From assembly GCF_001424485.1 (NCBI RefSeq), contig NZ_LMQC01000019.1, positions 186,001 through 250,000 on the forward strand: 64,000 nucleotides of DNA, in the 5' to 3' direction. Positions 40,735-48,752 of this stretch are shown here, one piece after another. The stretch comes from Modestobacter sp. Leaf380 (GTDB taxonomy: Bacteria > Actinomycetota > Actinomycetes > Mycobacteriales > Geodermatophilaceae). The notes beneath the pieces were generated by a model. The model was not told the origin of the DNA. It did no database searches and saw only the letters and a program-made list of their open reading frames with translations. Each line of letters opens with the position of its first letter. Position 1 is the stretch's first letter. A program made the translations under genes and the position numbers.

Positions 40735-41544
40735 GTGCCTCCCCGCTCCCCGTACGACTCGCTCGTGCACCCCCGGACGCAGAAGAAGCCGCTCCCGCAG
40801 GTCGAGGCGGACAAGGACCTCGTCGTGGAGGACCCGAGCTCGGGCTTCGTCGGCGCCGTCGTCCGCTGCGAGAAGGACGTCGTCCACCTCGAGGACCGCT
40901 TCGGCCGGGTGAAGGGCTACCCGCTGGGTCCCGGCTTCTGGGTCGAGGGCCGCCCGGTGGTGCTGGTGCGCCCGAAGCAGCAGGGCCCGGCCGGCCCCTT
41001 CCGCAGCGCGTCGGGCTCCACGTACGTCGCCGGTGCGCGGGCCCGGGTCGCCCGCGAGGGCCGCGTGTACGTCGAGGGCAAGCACGACGCCGAGCTGGTG
41101 GAGAAGGTGTGGGGCCACGACCTGCGCATCGAGGGCGTCGTCGTCGAACCGCTGCACGGCGTCGACGACCTCCCGGCGATCGTCCGGGAGTTCCGCCCGG
41201 CGTCGGGACGACGGCTCGGCGTGCTGGTCGACCACCTGGTGACCGGGTCCAAGGAGTCCCGCATCGCCGGGCAGGTCACCGGCGCGCACGCCCTGGTCGT
41301 CGGGCACCCGTTCATCGACATCTGGCAGGCGGTCAAGCCCTCCGTCGTCGGCATCACGGCCTGGCCGACGGTGCCCCGGGGCGAGGACTGGAAGACCGGC
41401 GTCTGCCGCCGGCTGGGCTGGGAGGACGACACCGGCTACGTCTGGGCGCAGCGCATCCTCGCCCGCGTGCAGACCTGGACCGACCTGGAGCCCGAGCTCA
41501 TCGGCCGCGTCGAGGAGCTCATCGACTTCGTCACCACCGACTGA
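40735..41544 (+). CDS. DUF3097 family protein
   Basis: 269 residues from GTG 40735 (VPPRSPYDSLVHPR). Visible DUF3097 blocks: VVEDPSSGFVGAVVRCEKD, VHLEDRFGRVKGYPLGPGFWVEG, ARVYVEGKHDAELVEKVWG-like VYVEGKHDAELVEKVWGHD, LGVLVDHLVTGSKESRI, VGHPFIDIWQAVKP, WAQRILARVQTW. The VEGKHD...DHL..GSKE pattern resembles a Toprim-like fold; a nuclease or primase-like activity is only inference. Conserved across actinobacteria without known function. A long palindrome and a terminator follow. Confidence 0.88.
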   Translation: MPPRSPYDSLVHPRTQKKPLPQVEADKDLVVEDPSSGFVGAVVRCEKDVVHLEDRFGRVKGYPLGPGFWVEGRPVVLVRPKQQGPAGPFRSASGSTYVAGARARVAREGRVYVEGKHDAELVEKVWGHDLRIEGVVVEPLHGVDDLPAIVREFRPASGRRLGVLVDHLVTGSKESRIAGQVTGAHALVVGHPFIDIWQAVKPSVVGITAWPTVPRGEDWKTGVCRRLGWEDDTGYVWAQRILARVQTWTDLEPELIGRVEELIDFVTTD

Positions 41545-41576
41545 CCCTCTCGGCCACCTCCCGGCCACCCCCGGCC

Positions 41577-41646
41577 GTGATCATGGGGTTGGTGCACGAC
41601 GACACGCCGGCCCCGGCGTGTCACCGTGCACGAAGCCCATGATCAC
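41577..41646. repeat. 70-bp imperfect palindrome
   Basis: Two 34-base arms (41577-41610 and 41613-41646) separated by 2 bases, matching at 30 of 34 positions; each arm starts GTGATCATGGG and contains GTGCACG. Sits between DUF3097 and aldo-keto reductase genes that converge, 32 bp after the former's stop. Much longer than the nearby terminator (41676-41709), so probably a REP/MITE-like element or a protein-binding site. Confidence 0.7.
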
Positions 41647-41675
41647 CGCCGGCGGGAGGCGGGCCGGGGACGACG

Positions 41676-41709
41676 GAGGGCCCGCCCCCCGTGCGGGGAG
41701 CGGGCCCTC
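41676..41709. terminator. Hairpin terminator between convergent genes
   Basis: 16-bp stem with one mismatch (41676-41691 with 41694-41709; arm GAGGGCCCGCCCCCCG), 2-base loop, 13 bases before the aldo-keto reductase stop codon. Confidence 0.7.
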
Positions 41710-41722
41710 TGGGCGTGCGGTG

Positions 41723-42559
41723 TCAGCTGGGGATCATGTTGAACGTGTCCGGGTCGGGGCCGGTGCGCTCGTTGCGGTCCAGGGCCGAGATCGCCGTCAT
41801 GTCGTCCTGGGACAGCTCGAAGTCGAAGAGCGCGAAGTTCTCCTCGACGCGGCTGCGGGTGACCGACTTGGGGAAGACGATGTCGCCGCGCTGGACCGCC
41901 CAGCGCAGGGTGACCTGGGCCGGGGTGCGGTGCACGCGCTCGGCGACGCGGACGATCGCCGGGTCGTCGAGGACCTTGCCCTGCGCGATGGGCGACCAGG
42001 CCTCGGTGAGGATGCCGCGCTCGGCGTTGTAGGCGCGCAGCTCGTCCTGGGCCAGGTAGGGGTGCACCTCGATCTGGTTCACCGCGGGGGTGATGTCGGC
42101 CTGGTCGCGCAGCCGGTTGAGGTGGTTGGTCTGGAAGTTGGAGACGCCGATCGCGCGGGCCTTGCCGTCGCGGTACAGCTGCTCCATGGCCTTCCAGGTC
42201 TCGACGAAGTCGATGTCGATGCCCGGCAGCGGCCAGTGGATGAGGAACAGGTCCAGCTGCTCGACCTGCAGGTCGGCCAGCGACTGGTCGATGGCCTTGG
42301 CGACGTCGGCCTCGGCGTGGAAGCCGTTGTTCAGCTTCGAGGTGAGGAAGACGTCCTCGCGGGCGAGCCCGGAGTCGCGGAAGCCCTCACCGACCTCCTT
42401 CTCGTTGCCGTACATCTCGGCGGTGTCGATGTGCCGGTAGCCGACCTCGAGGGCCACGCGGACGGCCTCGCGGGTGTTCTCGGGCTCGATCTGGTAGGTG
42501 CCGAAGCCCAGCTGCGGGATCTCGACGCCGTTGTTGAGGGTGATCGTGGGGACGGTCAT
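41723..42559 (-). CDS. Aldo/keto reductase
   Basis: 278 residues, ATG 42559 after GGAGGAG. AKR (beta/alpha)8 barrel: LGFGTYQIEPENTREAVRVA, GYRHIDTAEMYGNEKEVGEG (catalytic Asp and Tyr), FLTSKLNNGFH (Lys), DLFLIHWPLPG (His), AIGVSNFQTNHL, NQIEVHPYL, PIAQGKVL and IVFPKSVTRSRVEENF for NADPH. Resembles the AKR5 2,5-diketo-gluconate reductase group. Likely reduces small aldehydes or ketones with NADPH. Confidence 0.93.
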   Translation of the reverse strand: MTVPTITLNNGVEIPQLGFGTYQIEPENTREAVRVALEVGYRHIDTAEMYGNEKEVGEGFRDSGLAREDVFLTSKLNNGFHAEADVAKAIDQSLADLQVEQLDLFLIHWPLPGIDIDFVETWKAMEQLYRDGKARAIGVSNFQTNHLNRLRDQADITPAVNQIEVHPYLAQDELRAYNAERGILTEAWSPIAQGKVLDDPAIVRVAERVHRTPAQVTLRWAVQRGDIVFPKSVTRSRVEENFALFDFELSQDDMTAISALDRNERTGPDPDTFNMIPS

Positions 42560-42687
42560 GGAGCTCCTCCTCGTGGTGGTGCGGGGTGTGTGGGGCACAC
42601 GCCATCGGCGCGGCCGCTCCCTCCCGCCCTACCCGGTGGTGTGCCGCTCAACCAGCGAGGAACCCCACATGACCTGTGGGAACACCC

Positions 42688-43884
42688 TCAGAAGTAGTCG
42701 CGCAGCTCGGCCCGCGGCCCGGAGGCGAGCAGGTCCAGGGCGGCGGGGTCCCCGGCGCCCCCGGTGAGGCCGGTCTGCGCCAGCGCCCGGCCCGACGTCG
42801 CCGAGCAGTAGAGGACGGCGAACCCGCGGACGTCGAGCCACCGCTCCGGCTCGGTGCCGGTCCGCCGCAGGGTCGCCGAGCCGCCCTCGACCTCGAGCTG
42901 CCAGTCCCCGGCGTTCCACGGCGCGACGTCGTCCCGGAGCCGGAAGGCGACCCGACCGGTGACGTGCGTGGGCCAACCGCGGTCGGCCACCGCCCGGACG
43001 ACGTCCACCGGCCGGTGCATCCAGGGCACGGCGGACCCCTCACCGCCGGGCCAGGAGGACCGCTCCAGCGGCAGCACGGTGGAGAACACGTCACCGGCCA
43101 GCAGCGGGACCCGCACCGATCGGGTCACCGTCGTCCAGCCGGCGAGGACGCCGACCAGTGCGCGGGCGGCCGCCGGGGTGGTGGCGAGCAGGTCGTGCAC
43201 GGTGAGCCGGGCGTCGGTCCCGTAGCCCTTGCCGCGGCCGAAGACGAGGGCGCCGACCAGCCGGTCGCCCTCGTGCACCAGCGAGAGCCCGTCGACGCCC
43301 TCGGGCAGCGGGGTGTCGGTGGGGGCGTCGAAGAACCCGCCGCGGCGGGTCAGCAGGCCCTGCCGGTCCCGGGCGACCTCCTCGTACAGGCCGGTGACGG
43401 CGGCCAGGTCGTCGGCGCCCCCGGGCCGGACGACGAGCCCGTCCCCGGCGCGGGTGCGGGGCAGCGCGGCGGTGTCCAGCTCGGTGGCGGTCAGCGTGCC
43501 GGCGACCTCCCAGCCCAGCGACCGGTACACCGCGGAGACCGTCGGGTACAGCGCGCTGACCGCGGCCCCCCGGTCGCGGGCCCGGACCAGCAGCTCGGTG
43601 AGCAGCCGCCGGGCGTGCCCGCCACCGCGGGTCTCGGGTGCGACGGCCACGCCGCTGACGGCCGCGGTGGTCACCCGGCGGCCGCCCCACCAGGACTCGA
43701 GTGCGTGGTCGGTGACCTTGCCCAGCAGCCGGCCGGCGTCGTCGAAGGCGCCCAGCCGGTGCACGCCGGGATCGGCCCGCAGGGCCCGGGCCGGTGCCTC
43801 CGCCGGGCCGCCGAAGGCCAGCCGGCCCAGTTCCCAGGCGTCGGGGAGGTCGTCAGCGGTCAGCTCGCGGATGGTCGTGGGCAC
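42688..43884 (-). CDS. Eis-like GNAT N-acetyltransferase
   Basis: 398 residues from GTG 43884. An N-terminal GNAT fold with acetyl-CoA motif VAVAPETRGGGHARRLLTELL, a second GNAT-like middle (VRPGGADDLAAVTGLYEEV) and a C-terminal SCP-2-like domain (VAFRLRDDVAPWNAGDWQLEVEGG), giving the three-part Eis architecture. It ends at a C-terminal aromatic carboxylate (LRDYF), as in Eis, where the terminus takes part in catalysis. Eis acetylates amines including aminoglycosides; the natural substrate here is unknown. Confidence 0.9.
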   Translation of the reverse strand: MPTTIRELTADDLPDAWELGRLAFGGPAEAPARALRADPGVHRLGAFDDAGRLLGKVTDHALESWWGGRRVTTAAVSGVAVAPETRGGGHARRLLTELLVRARDRGAAVSALYPTVSAVYRSLGWEVAGTLTATELDTAALPRTRAGDGLVVRPGGADDLAAVTGLYEEVARDRQGLLTRRGGFFDAPTDTPLPEGVDGLSLVHEGDRLVGALVFGRGKGYGTDARLTVHDLLATTPAAARALVGVLAGWTTVTRSVRVPLLAGDVFSTVLPLERSSWPGGEGSAVPWMHRPVDVVRAVADRGWPTHVTGRVAFRLRDDVAPWNAGDWQLEVEGGSATLRRTGTEPERWLDVRGFAVLYCSATSGRALAQTGLTGGAGDPAALDLLASGPRAELRDYF

Positions 43885-43910
43885 GACGTCGACCCTCTCA
43901 GGCGGCCCGG

Positions 43911-44798
43911 TCAGGCGGCGGTGCGGGCGGCCCACAGGTCCGGGAACACCTCGCGGGCGGCGCTGCGCTCCAGCCACGCCAGCCCGGCCGAGCCGCCACT
44001 GCCGGGCTTGGCGCCCATCGCCCGCTTGACGGCGGTGACGTGCCGCTGGCGCCAGACGGTGAACTCCTCGGCGACGTCGGTCAGCGTCTCGGCCAGCACG
44101 AAGAGCTCGTTGCCCGGCCGGGGGTCGCGGTAGACCGTGGCCCACGCCGCGGTGACGGCGTCGTCGGCGGGGTGCGTGACGGATCGGTCCCGCTCCAGCA
44201 CCGCCGGGGGGACGGCGACGCCGCGGCGGGCCAGCAGGGCCAGCACGTCGTCCTCGACGGAGTCGGCGGCCAGTGCGCGCTGCAGGTCGGCGTGCACGGC
44301 GGGCAGCCCGCGGTGCGGCCGGACGACGGACTCGGCCTTGAGCCCCAGCAGGAACTCCACGTGCCGGTACTCGTAGGACTGGAAGCCCGAGGCCTCCCCG
44401 AGCTGGTCGCGGAAGCCGTTGAACTCCGCCGGGGTCAGCCAGGACAGCGACCCCCAGCAGGCGTTGAGCGCCCGCAGGTGGTGCACCGAGCGGCGCAGCG
44501 AGGCGATGGCGCCGTCCAGGTCGTCGGCCCGGAACTGCCGCTGGGCCAGCTCCCACTCCCGGCGCAGCAGGGTGAACAGCAGCTCCATCACCTGGGTGAC
44601 GACGAGGAACGCGGGCTCGGCCGGGGAGTCGGTGACCGGCCGGACGAGCGCCTGCAGCTGCCGCACGCCGACGTAGGACTCGTACGGCGTGGCCTCGGCG
44701 AACTCCAGCGTGGGCTCCCCGGCGTTGGCCGCGGCCCGGGTGAGCCGGGTGCCGGCGTCCAGCGGGCGGGGGGCGGTCGGCACGGTGCGGGTGGTCAC
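43911..44798 (-). CDS. kynA: Tryptophan 2,3-dioxygenase
   Basis: 295 residues, GTG start. Heme TDO signatures: LEFAEATPYESYVGVRQLQ, FLVVTQVMELLFTLLRRE, SWLTPAEFNGFRDQLG, GFQSYEYRHVEFLLG, NELFVLAETLTDVAEEFTVW and RHVTAVKRAMGAKPGSGGS. It opens the tryptophan indole ring to N-formylkynurenine. Other kynurenine-pathway genes are not nearby. It follows an Lrp regulator and MFS exporter on the same strand (94-bp gap), suggesting amino-acid-responsive control. Confidence 0.92.
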   Translation of the reverse strand: MTTRTVPTAPRPLDAGTRLTRAAANAGEPTLEFAEATPYESYVGVRQLQALVRPVTDSPAEPAFLVVTQVMELLFTLLRREWELAQRQFRADDLDGAIASLRRSVHHLRALNACWGSLSWLTPAEFNGFRDQLGEASGFQSYEYRHVEFLLGLKAESVVRPHRGLPAVHADLQRALAADSVEDDVLALLARRGVAVPPAVLERDRSVTHPADDAVTAAWATVYRDPRPGNELFVLAETLTDVAEEFTVWRQRHVTAVKRAMGAKPGSGGSAGLAWLERSAAREVFPDLWAARTAA

Positions 44799-44892
44799 CG
44801 GGAGATCGTCGTCGCGGCGGGGGGTCCCCCGGAACGGCCGAGCGCACCCGGCAGCGCCGTGCCGCCTGACGGGTGCGAGGGATCTGCGGGGG

Positions 44893-45345
44893 TCAGCCTG
44901 ACAGCGGCCGCACCGGCGCCGCAGGCAGTGGGCTGGCCAGCACCATCGTGGAGCTGGGCGGCCCGAAGACGGCGAGCCGGTCGACCAGGGCCTCGAAGCC
45001 GGCCATGGTCGCCGTCCCCACCTTGAGCAGGGAGCAGGCGTCGCCGGTGACCCGGTGCAGCTCGAGGACCTCGGGCCAGCCGGCCACCTCGGGGTCGCGC
45101 AGCACGCAGCGCGGGCCGTAGCAGGACAGCCGCACGTAGGCGACGACGCCGCGACCGGCGGCGGCCAGGTCGACCGTGGCCCGGTACCCGGTGAGCACCC
45201 CGGTCTCCTCCAGCCGGCGCAGCCGGTCGGCGACCGAGGGCGCCGACAGGTGCACCCGGCGGGCCAGCTCGCGCAGCGAGAGCCGGGCGTCGTCCTGCAG
45301 CTGGGCCAGGATCGCCCAGTCGGTGGCGTCCAGCGGGCGGGTCAC
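44893..45345 (-). CDS. Lrp/AsnC family transcriptional regulator
   Basis: 150 residues from GTG 45345, which overlaps the upstream MFS stop by four bases. N-terminal HTH: LDATDWAILAQLQDDARLSL, RELARRVHLSAPSVADRLRRLEETGV; C-terminal RAM/ACT-like domain with VVAYVRLSCYGPR, ELHRVTGDACSLLKVGTATM and FEALVDRLAVFG. Senses an amino acid and likely controls the MFS gene and tryptophan dioxygenase. Confidence 0.92.
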   Translation of the reverse strand: MTRPLDATDWAILAQLQDDARLSLRELARRVHLSAPSVADRLRRLEETGVLTGYRATVDLAAAGRGVVAYVRLSCYGPRCVLRDPEVAGWPEVLELHRVTGDACSLLKVGTATMAGFEALVDRLAVFGPPSSTMVLASPLPAAPVRPLSG

Positions 45346-46577
45346 CGCACCGCCTCCGCGGGCGCCGGCTCCACCAGCTCGGCGGGGCGGCGCAGCAGCA
45401 GCGCGCCGGCCAGCGCGAGCACCCCGGCGGCAGCGGCACCCAGCGCGGGCACGAGGAAGGCGTCCTGCGCGCCCCAGGAGTCGACGGCAGCGCCGGCCAG
45501 CGCGGCACCGGCGGTGACGCCCAGGGTGAGCCCGGTCGACGTCCAGGTCAGGCCCTCGTTGAGCGCCGAGCGCGGTACCCGGGACTCCACCAGCGACATG
45601 CCCGAGACCAGCACCGGGGCGATGGCCAGCCCGGCCAGGAACGCCGCCGGCACCAGCCAGGCCAGCGACCCGACCAGCAGCAGGCCCTGGGCGGCGAGGC
45701 CGAAGAGGACCGCGCAGCCCACGAACCGGGCCAGCAGCGTCCCGGGCAGCCGGACGACGCCGTAGGCCAGCCCGGACACCAGGCTGCCCCCGGCGTAGGC
45801 GGCCAGCGCGACCCCGGCCATCACCGGGGCACCCTGCAGCTCGGCGAACCCGACGACCACGACGTCCATGGCGCCGAAGACGGTCCCCACGGCCAGGTAG
45901 GCGGTGGCCACGACCAGCAGGGTCGGGCTGAGCACCGAGGTGCGCGGGCGCGGCTCGTCGGAGGTGTCCCGGTGCACGGGGGGCTGGGTGGCCTGCTGGC
46001 GGGCCAGCCAGACGGCGCCGGCGACCCCGACGACGAGGCCGACGACGAACCCCGCCGGCGGGGCGACCAGAGCGGCCAGGAAGGTGATCGACGGGGGCCC
46101 GACGACGAAGACGACCTCGTCGACGACGGACTCGAAGGCGAACGCGGTCTGCCGGTCCTCGGCGTCGGGCAGTGCGTTGGCCCACCGGGCCCGGACGGCG
46201 GCACCGACGTTGGCCCCGCACGCGCCGGTCAGGGCAGCGAGCACGAACCAGGACCAGCGGGGGCCGTCGAGCACGACGGCCGCGACGAAGACCAGACCCA
46301 GCAGCAGGTAGGCCGCCGAGGACACCACCAGCACCCGGGCCTGGCCGACGCGGTCCATCCCGCGGGCCCACTGCGGGCTGCCGACGGCGAAGGCCAGCGC
46401 GAGAGTGCCCGCGACGGCACCGGCCAGGCCGTAGCTGCCGGACTCGCCGGCGACCATCAGCACCGAGCCCAGCCCGACGGTGGACATCGGCACGCGGGCC
46501 AGCCAGCCGGCGAAGGAGAAGGACCGCGAGCCCGGGACGGTGAAGATGCGGGCGTAGGGCGAGAGGGGGTTGTGCAC
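45342..46577 (-). CDS. MFS transporter
   Basis: 411 residues from GTG 46577. Twelve hydrophobic segments; loop 2-3 signature GSPQWARGMDRVGQARVLV (G-x3-D-R-x-G-R-R variant), central cytosolic loop with many charged residues (about 205-225, PPVHRDTSDEPRPRTS), and FAELQGAPVMAGVALAAYAGGSL in the second half. Drug or metabolite efflux family; substrate unknown. Translationally coupled to the downstream Lrp gene. Confidence 0.88.
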   Translation of the reverse strand: MHNPLSPYARIFTVPGSRSFSFAGWLARVPMSTVGLGSVLMVAGESGSYGLAGAVAGTLALAFAVGSPQWARGMDRVGQARVLVVSSAAYLLLGLVFVAAVVLDGPRWSWFVLAALTGACGANVGAAVRARWANALPDAEDRQTAFAFESVVDEVVFVVGPPSITFLAALVAPPAGFVVGLVVGVAGAVWLARQQATQPPVHRDTSDEPRPRTSVLSPTLLVVATAYLAVGTVFGAMDVVVVGFAELQGAPVMAGVALAAYAGGSLVSGLAYGVVRLPGTLLARFVGCAVLFGLAAQGLLLVGSLAWLVPAAFLAGLAIAPVLVSGMSLVESRVPRSALNEGLTWTSTGLTLGVTAGAALAGAAVDSWGAQDAFLVPALGAAAAGVLALAGALLLRRPAELVEPAPAEAVR

Positions 46578-46679
46578 GGGGATCGATCTCGACTTCCTGG
46601 CCACAGGCGGAGACAGGGGGGCCTGCCGTGTTCCCGGGTGGCAGCCCGATCCTAGGAGAGGTCCGGGGAGGATGCCCCG

Positions 46680-47204
46680 GTGACCGAGTCCCGGGTGTGG
46701 CGCCCGCTCACCCGCCGCCGTGACGACGTCGACCCGCACCGCGCGCAGAGCCGGGTGGCCGCCTACGTCTACGGGAACGTCCTGGTGCTCGCCGCGGTCG
46801 TCGGCACGTCGCCGGCCGCGGTGGACTCCGGTGCCGCCGTGACGATCGTCGTGGGCACCGTGCTGTCGACCTACGTGGCCCACGTGCTGGCCCACTCGGT
46901 CGGGGCGCTGTTCACCGGCGGGGAGCGACGCGAACTGCGCGACGCCGCCCGGGACGCGACGCCGGTCCTGAGCTCGGGTGCGCTGCCCGCCGCGGTCCTG
47001 GCCGCGACCGCACTGGGCTGGCCACCGGAGGTGTGGGGCCAGTCGCTGGCGGCCGCGGTCGGGCTGGTCCGGGTGGCCGGCATCGGGCTGGTGTACCGCC
47101 GGCTGCAGGCCGACGTGCCGCTGGGCCGGGCGCTGCTGGTGGGTGCCGTCGCGGCGGCGGTCGCGCTGGTCGCCGTCGTCCTCAAGCTGGTGCTGACGCA
47201 CTAG
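46680..47204 (+). CDS. Hypothetical four-helix membrane protein
   Basis: 174 residues, GTG start 46680. Four hydrophobic segments: YGNVLVLAAVVGTSPAAV, VTIVVGTVLSTYVAHVLAHSVG, SSGALPAAVLAATALGW with LAAAVGLVRVAGIGLVY, and ALLVGAVAAAVALVAVVLKLVL. Charged loop between (TGGERRELRDAARDATP). No named family. Divergent from the MFS gene. Confidence 0.7.
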   Translation: MTESRVWRPLTRRRDDVDPHRAQSRVAAYVYGNVLVLAAVVGTSPAAVDSGAAVTIVVGTVLSTYVAHVLAHSVGALFTGGERRELRDAARDATPVLSSGALPAAVLAATALGWPPEVWGQSLAAAVGLVRVAGIGLVYRRLQADVPLGRALLVGAVAAAVALVAVVLKLVLTH

Positions 47205-47353
47205 CGCCCCACGGGTGCTGACGCACCGGGGCAACCTCGTGCAACCCGCTCGTGCGGCGGCGCACCGACTCTGGACCCGCAGGCGCGGGAGCGCGGGTGA
47301 CGACGGCCACAGCCGCCGGGGGAGCCGCCCGGCGCGGCTCTACAGTCGGGAGG

Positions 47354-48415
47354 GTGACGACGCCGAGCCCGCTCCCCGACCCGGTGGTCCGCGTGCCCGA
47401 GCCGGCCCCGGGTGCGCCCGGCAGCGGCGGGCTCGTCGACCGGCACGGGCGCACCGCGACCGACCTCCGGGTCTCCCTGACCGACCGGTGCAACCTGCGC
47501 TGCAGCTACTGCATGCCGCCCGAGGGCCTGGACTGGCTGCCCAAGGTCGAGCAGCTCACCGACGACGAGGTCGTCCGGCTGGTGCGCATCGGCGTCGAGC
47601 ACCTGGGCATCCAGGAGGTCCGCTTCACCGGCGGCGAGCCGCTGCTGCGCCCGGGCCTGCCCGGCATCGTCGCGGCCACCACGGCGCTGCTGCCCCGTCC
47701 CGAGGTCAGCCTGACCACCAACGCCGTCGGGCTGTCCCGGATGGCGCCGGCACTGGCCGCCGCCGGGCTGGACCGGCTCAACGTCAGCCTGGACACCCTG
47801 GACCGGGACCGGTTCAAGCAGCTGACCCACCGCGACCGGCTGCCCGACGTGCTGGCCGGGCTCAAGGCCGCCAAGGAGGCCGGGCTCACCCCGGTCAAGG
47901 TCAACACGGTGCTGCTCAAGGGCATCAACGAGGACGACGCCGTCCCGCTGCTGGAGTACTGCCTGGAGCACGGCTACGAGCTGCGCTTCATCGAGCAGAT
48001 GCCGCTGGACGCCCACCACGCGTGGACCCGCGCCGAGATGGTCACCGCCGAGGACATCCTGGCGAAGCTGTCGGCCACCCACACCCTGGTGCCCGACGTC
48101 GAGGAGCGCGGCGCGGCCCCGGCCGAGCGCTGGCTGGTCGACGGCACCGGGCTGACCGTGGGCGTCATCGCCTCGGTGACCCGCAGCTTCTGCGGCGCCT
48201 GCGACCGGACCCGGCTCACCGCCGACGGCCAGATCCGCAACTGCCTCTTCGCCCGCGACGAGTCCGACCTGCGGACGGCGATGCGGGACGGCGCCACCGA
48301 CCAGGAGCTGGCCGACCGCTGGCGGATCGCGACGCTGACCAAGCTCCCCGGCCACGGCATCGACGACCCGTCGTTCCTGCAGCCCTCCCGCCCGATGTCG
48401 GCGATCGGGGGCTGA
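47354..48415 (+). CDS. moaA: GTP 3',8-cyclase MoaA
   Basis: 353 residues from GTG 47354 with GGGAGG upstream. Radical SAM cluster CNLRCSYC (C-x3-C-x2-C) after RVSLTDR, EVRFTGGEPLLRPGL, LNVSLDTLDRDRFKQLTHRDR, VNTVLLKGINEDD, the second [4Fe-4S] motif SFCGACDRTRLTADG...RNCLF, and the C-terminal Gly-Gly (MSAIGG). Performs the first step of molybdopterin synthesis, GTP to 3',8-cH2GTP. Followed at 2 bp by moaD. Confidence 0.95.
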   Translation: MTTPSPLPDPVVRVPEPAPGAPGSGGLVDRHGRTATDLRVSLTDRCNLRCSYCMPPEGLDWLPKVEQLTDDEVVRLVRIGVEHLGIQEVRFTGGEPLLRPGLPGIVAATTALLPRPEVSLTTNAVGLSRMAPALAAAGLDRLNVSLDTLDRDRFKQLTHRDRLPDVLAGLKAAKEAGLTPVKVNTVLLKGINEDDAVPLLEYCLEHGYELRFIEQMPLDAHHAWTRAEMVTAEDILAKLSATHTLVPDVEERGAAPAERWLVDGTGLTVGVIASVTRSFCGACDRTRLTADGQIRNCLFARDESDLRTAMRDGATDQELADRWRIATLTKLPGHGIDDPSFLQPSRPMSAIGG

Positions 48416-48417
48416 GC

Positions 48418-48690
48418 GTGACGACCACCGAGGCCGGCACCGAGACCGGCACCGTGACGGTGCGCTACTTCGCCGGTGCCCGCGCCGCCGTCGGCGTGGA
48501 CACCGAGACCCGCCACGCCGGGTCGCTGGAGGAGCTGGTGGGCCAGATCGTGGCCGACCACGGTGAGAAGCTGGAGCGGGTGCTGACGGCGTGCTCGTTC
48601 CTGGTCGACGGAACGTCCACGCGTGATCGTGCGTTGGTGCTGTCGCCCGGGGCAGTCGTCGACGTGCTGCCCCCCTTCGCCGGAGGTTGA
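48418..48690 (+). CDS. moaD: Molybdopterin synthase small subunit MoaD
   Basis: 90 residues, GTG 48418, immediately after moaA. Ubiquitin-like beta-grasp: VTVRYFAGARAAVGVDTETR, LEELVGQIVADHG, LTACSFLVDGTSTRD and C-terminal VVDVLPPFAGG with the essential Gly-Gly that is thiocarboxylated. Donates sulfur to precursor Z with MoaE (at 53206-53640 in this window). Confidence 0.93.
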   Translation: MTTTEAGTETGTVTVRYFAGARAAVGVDTETRHAGSLEELVGQIVADHGEKLERVLTACSFLVDGTSTRDRALVLSPGAVVDVLPPFAGG

Positions 48691-48752
48691 TCCACCCCGC
48701 TCGTGAGCTCGCTGCCTCACCTACCTGAGACACCTGCCCGTCCCCAGCCGGG

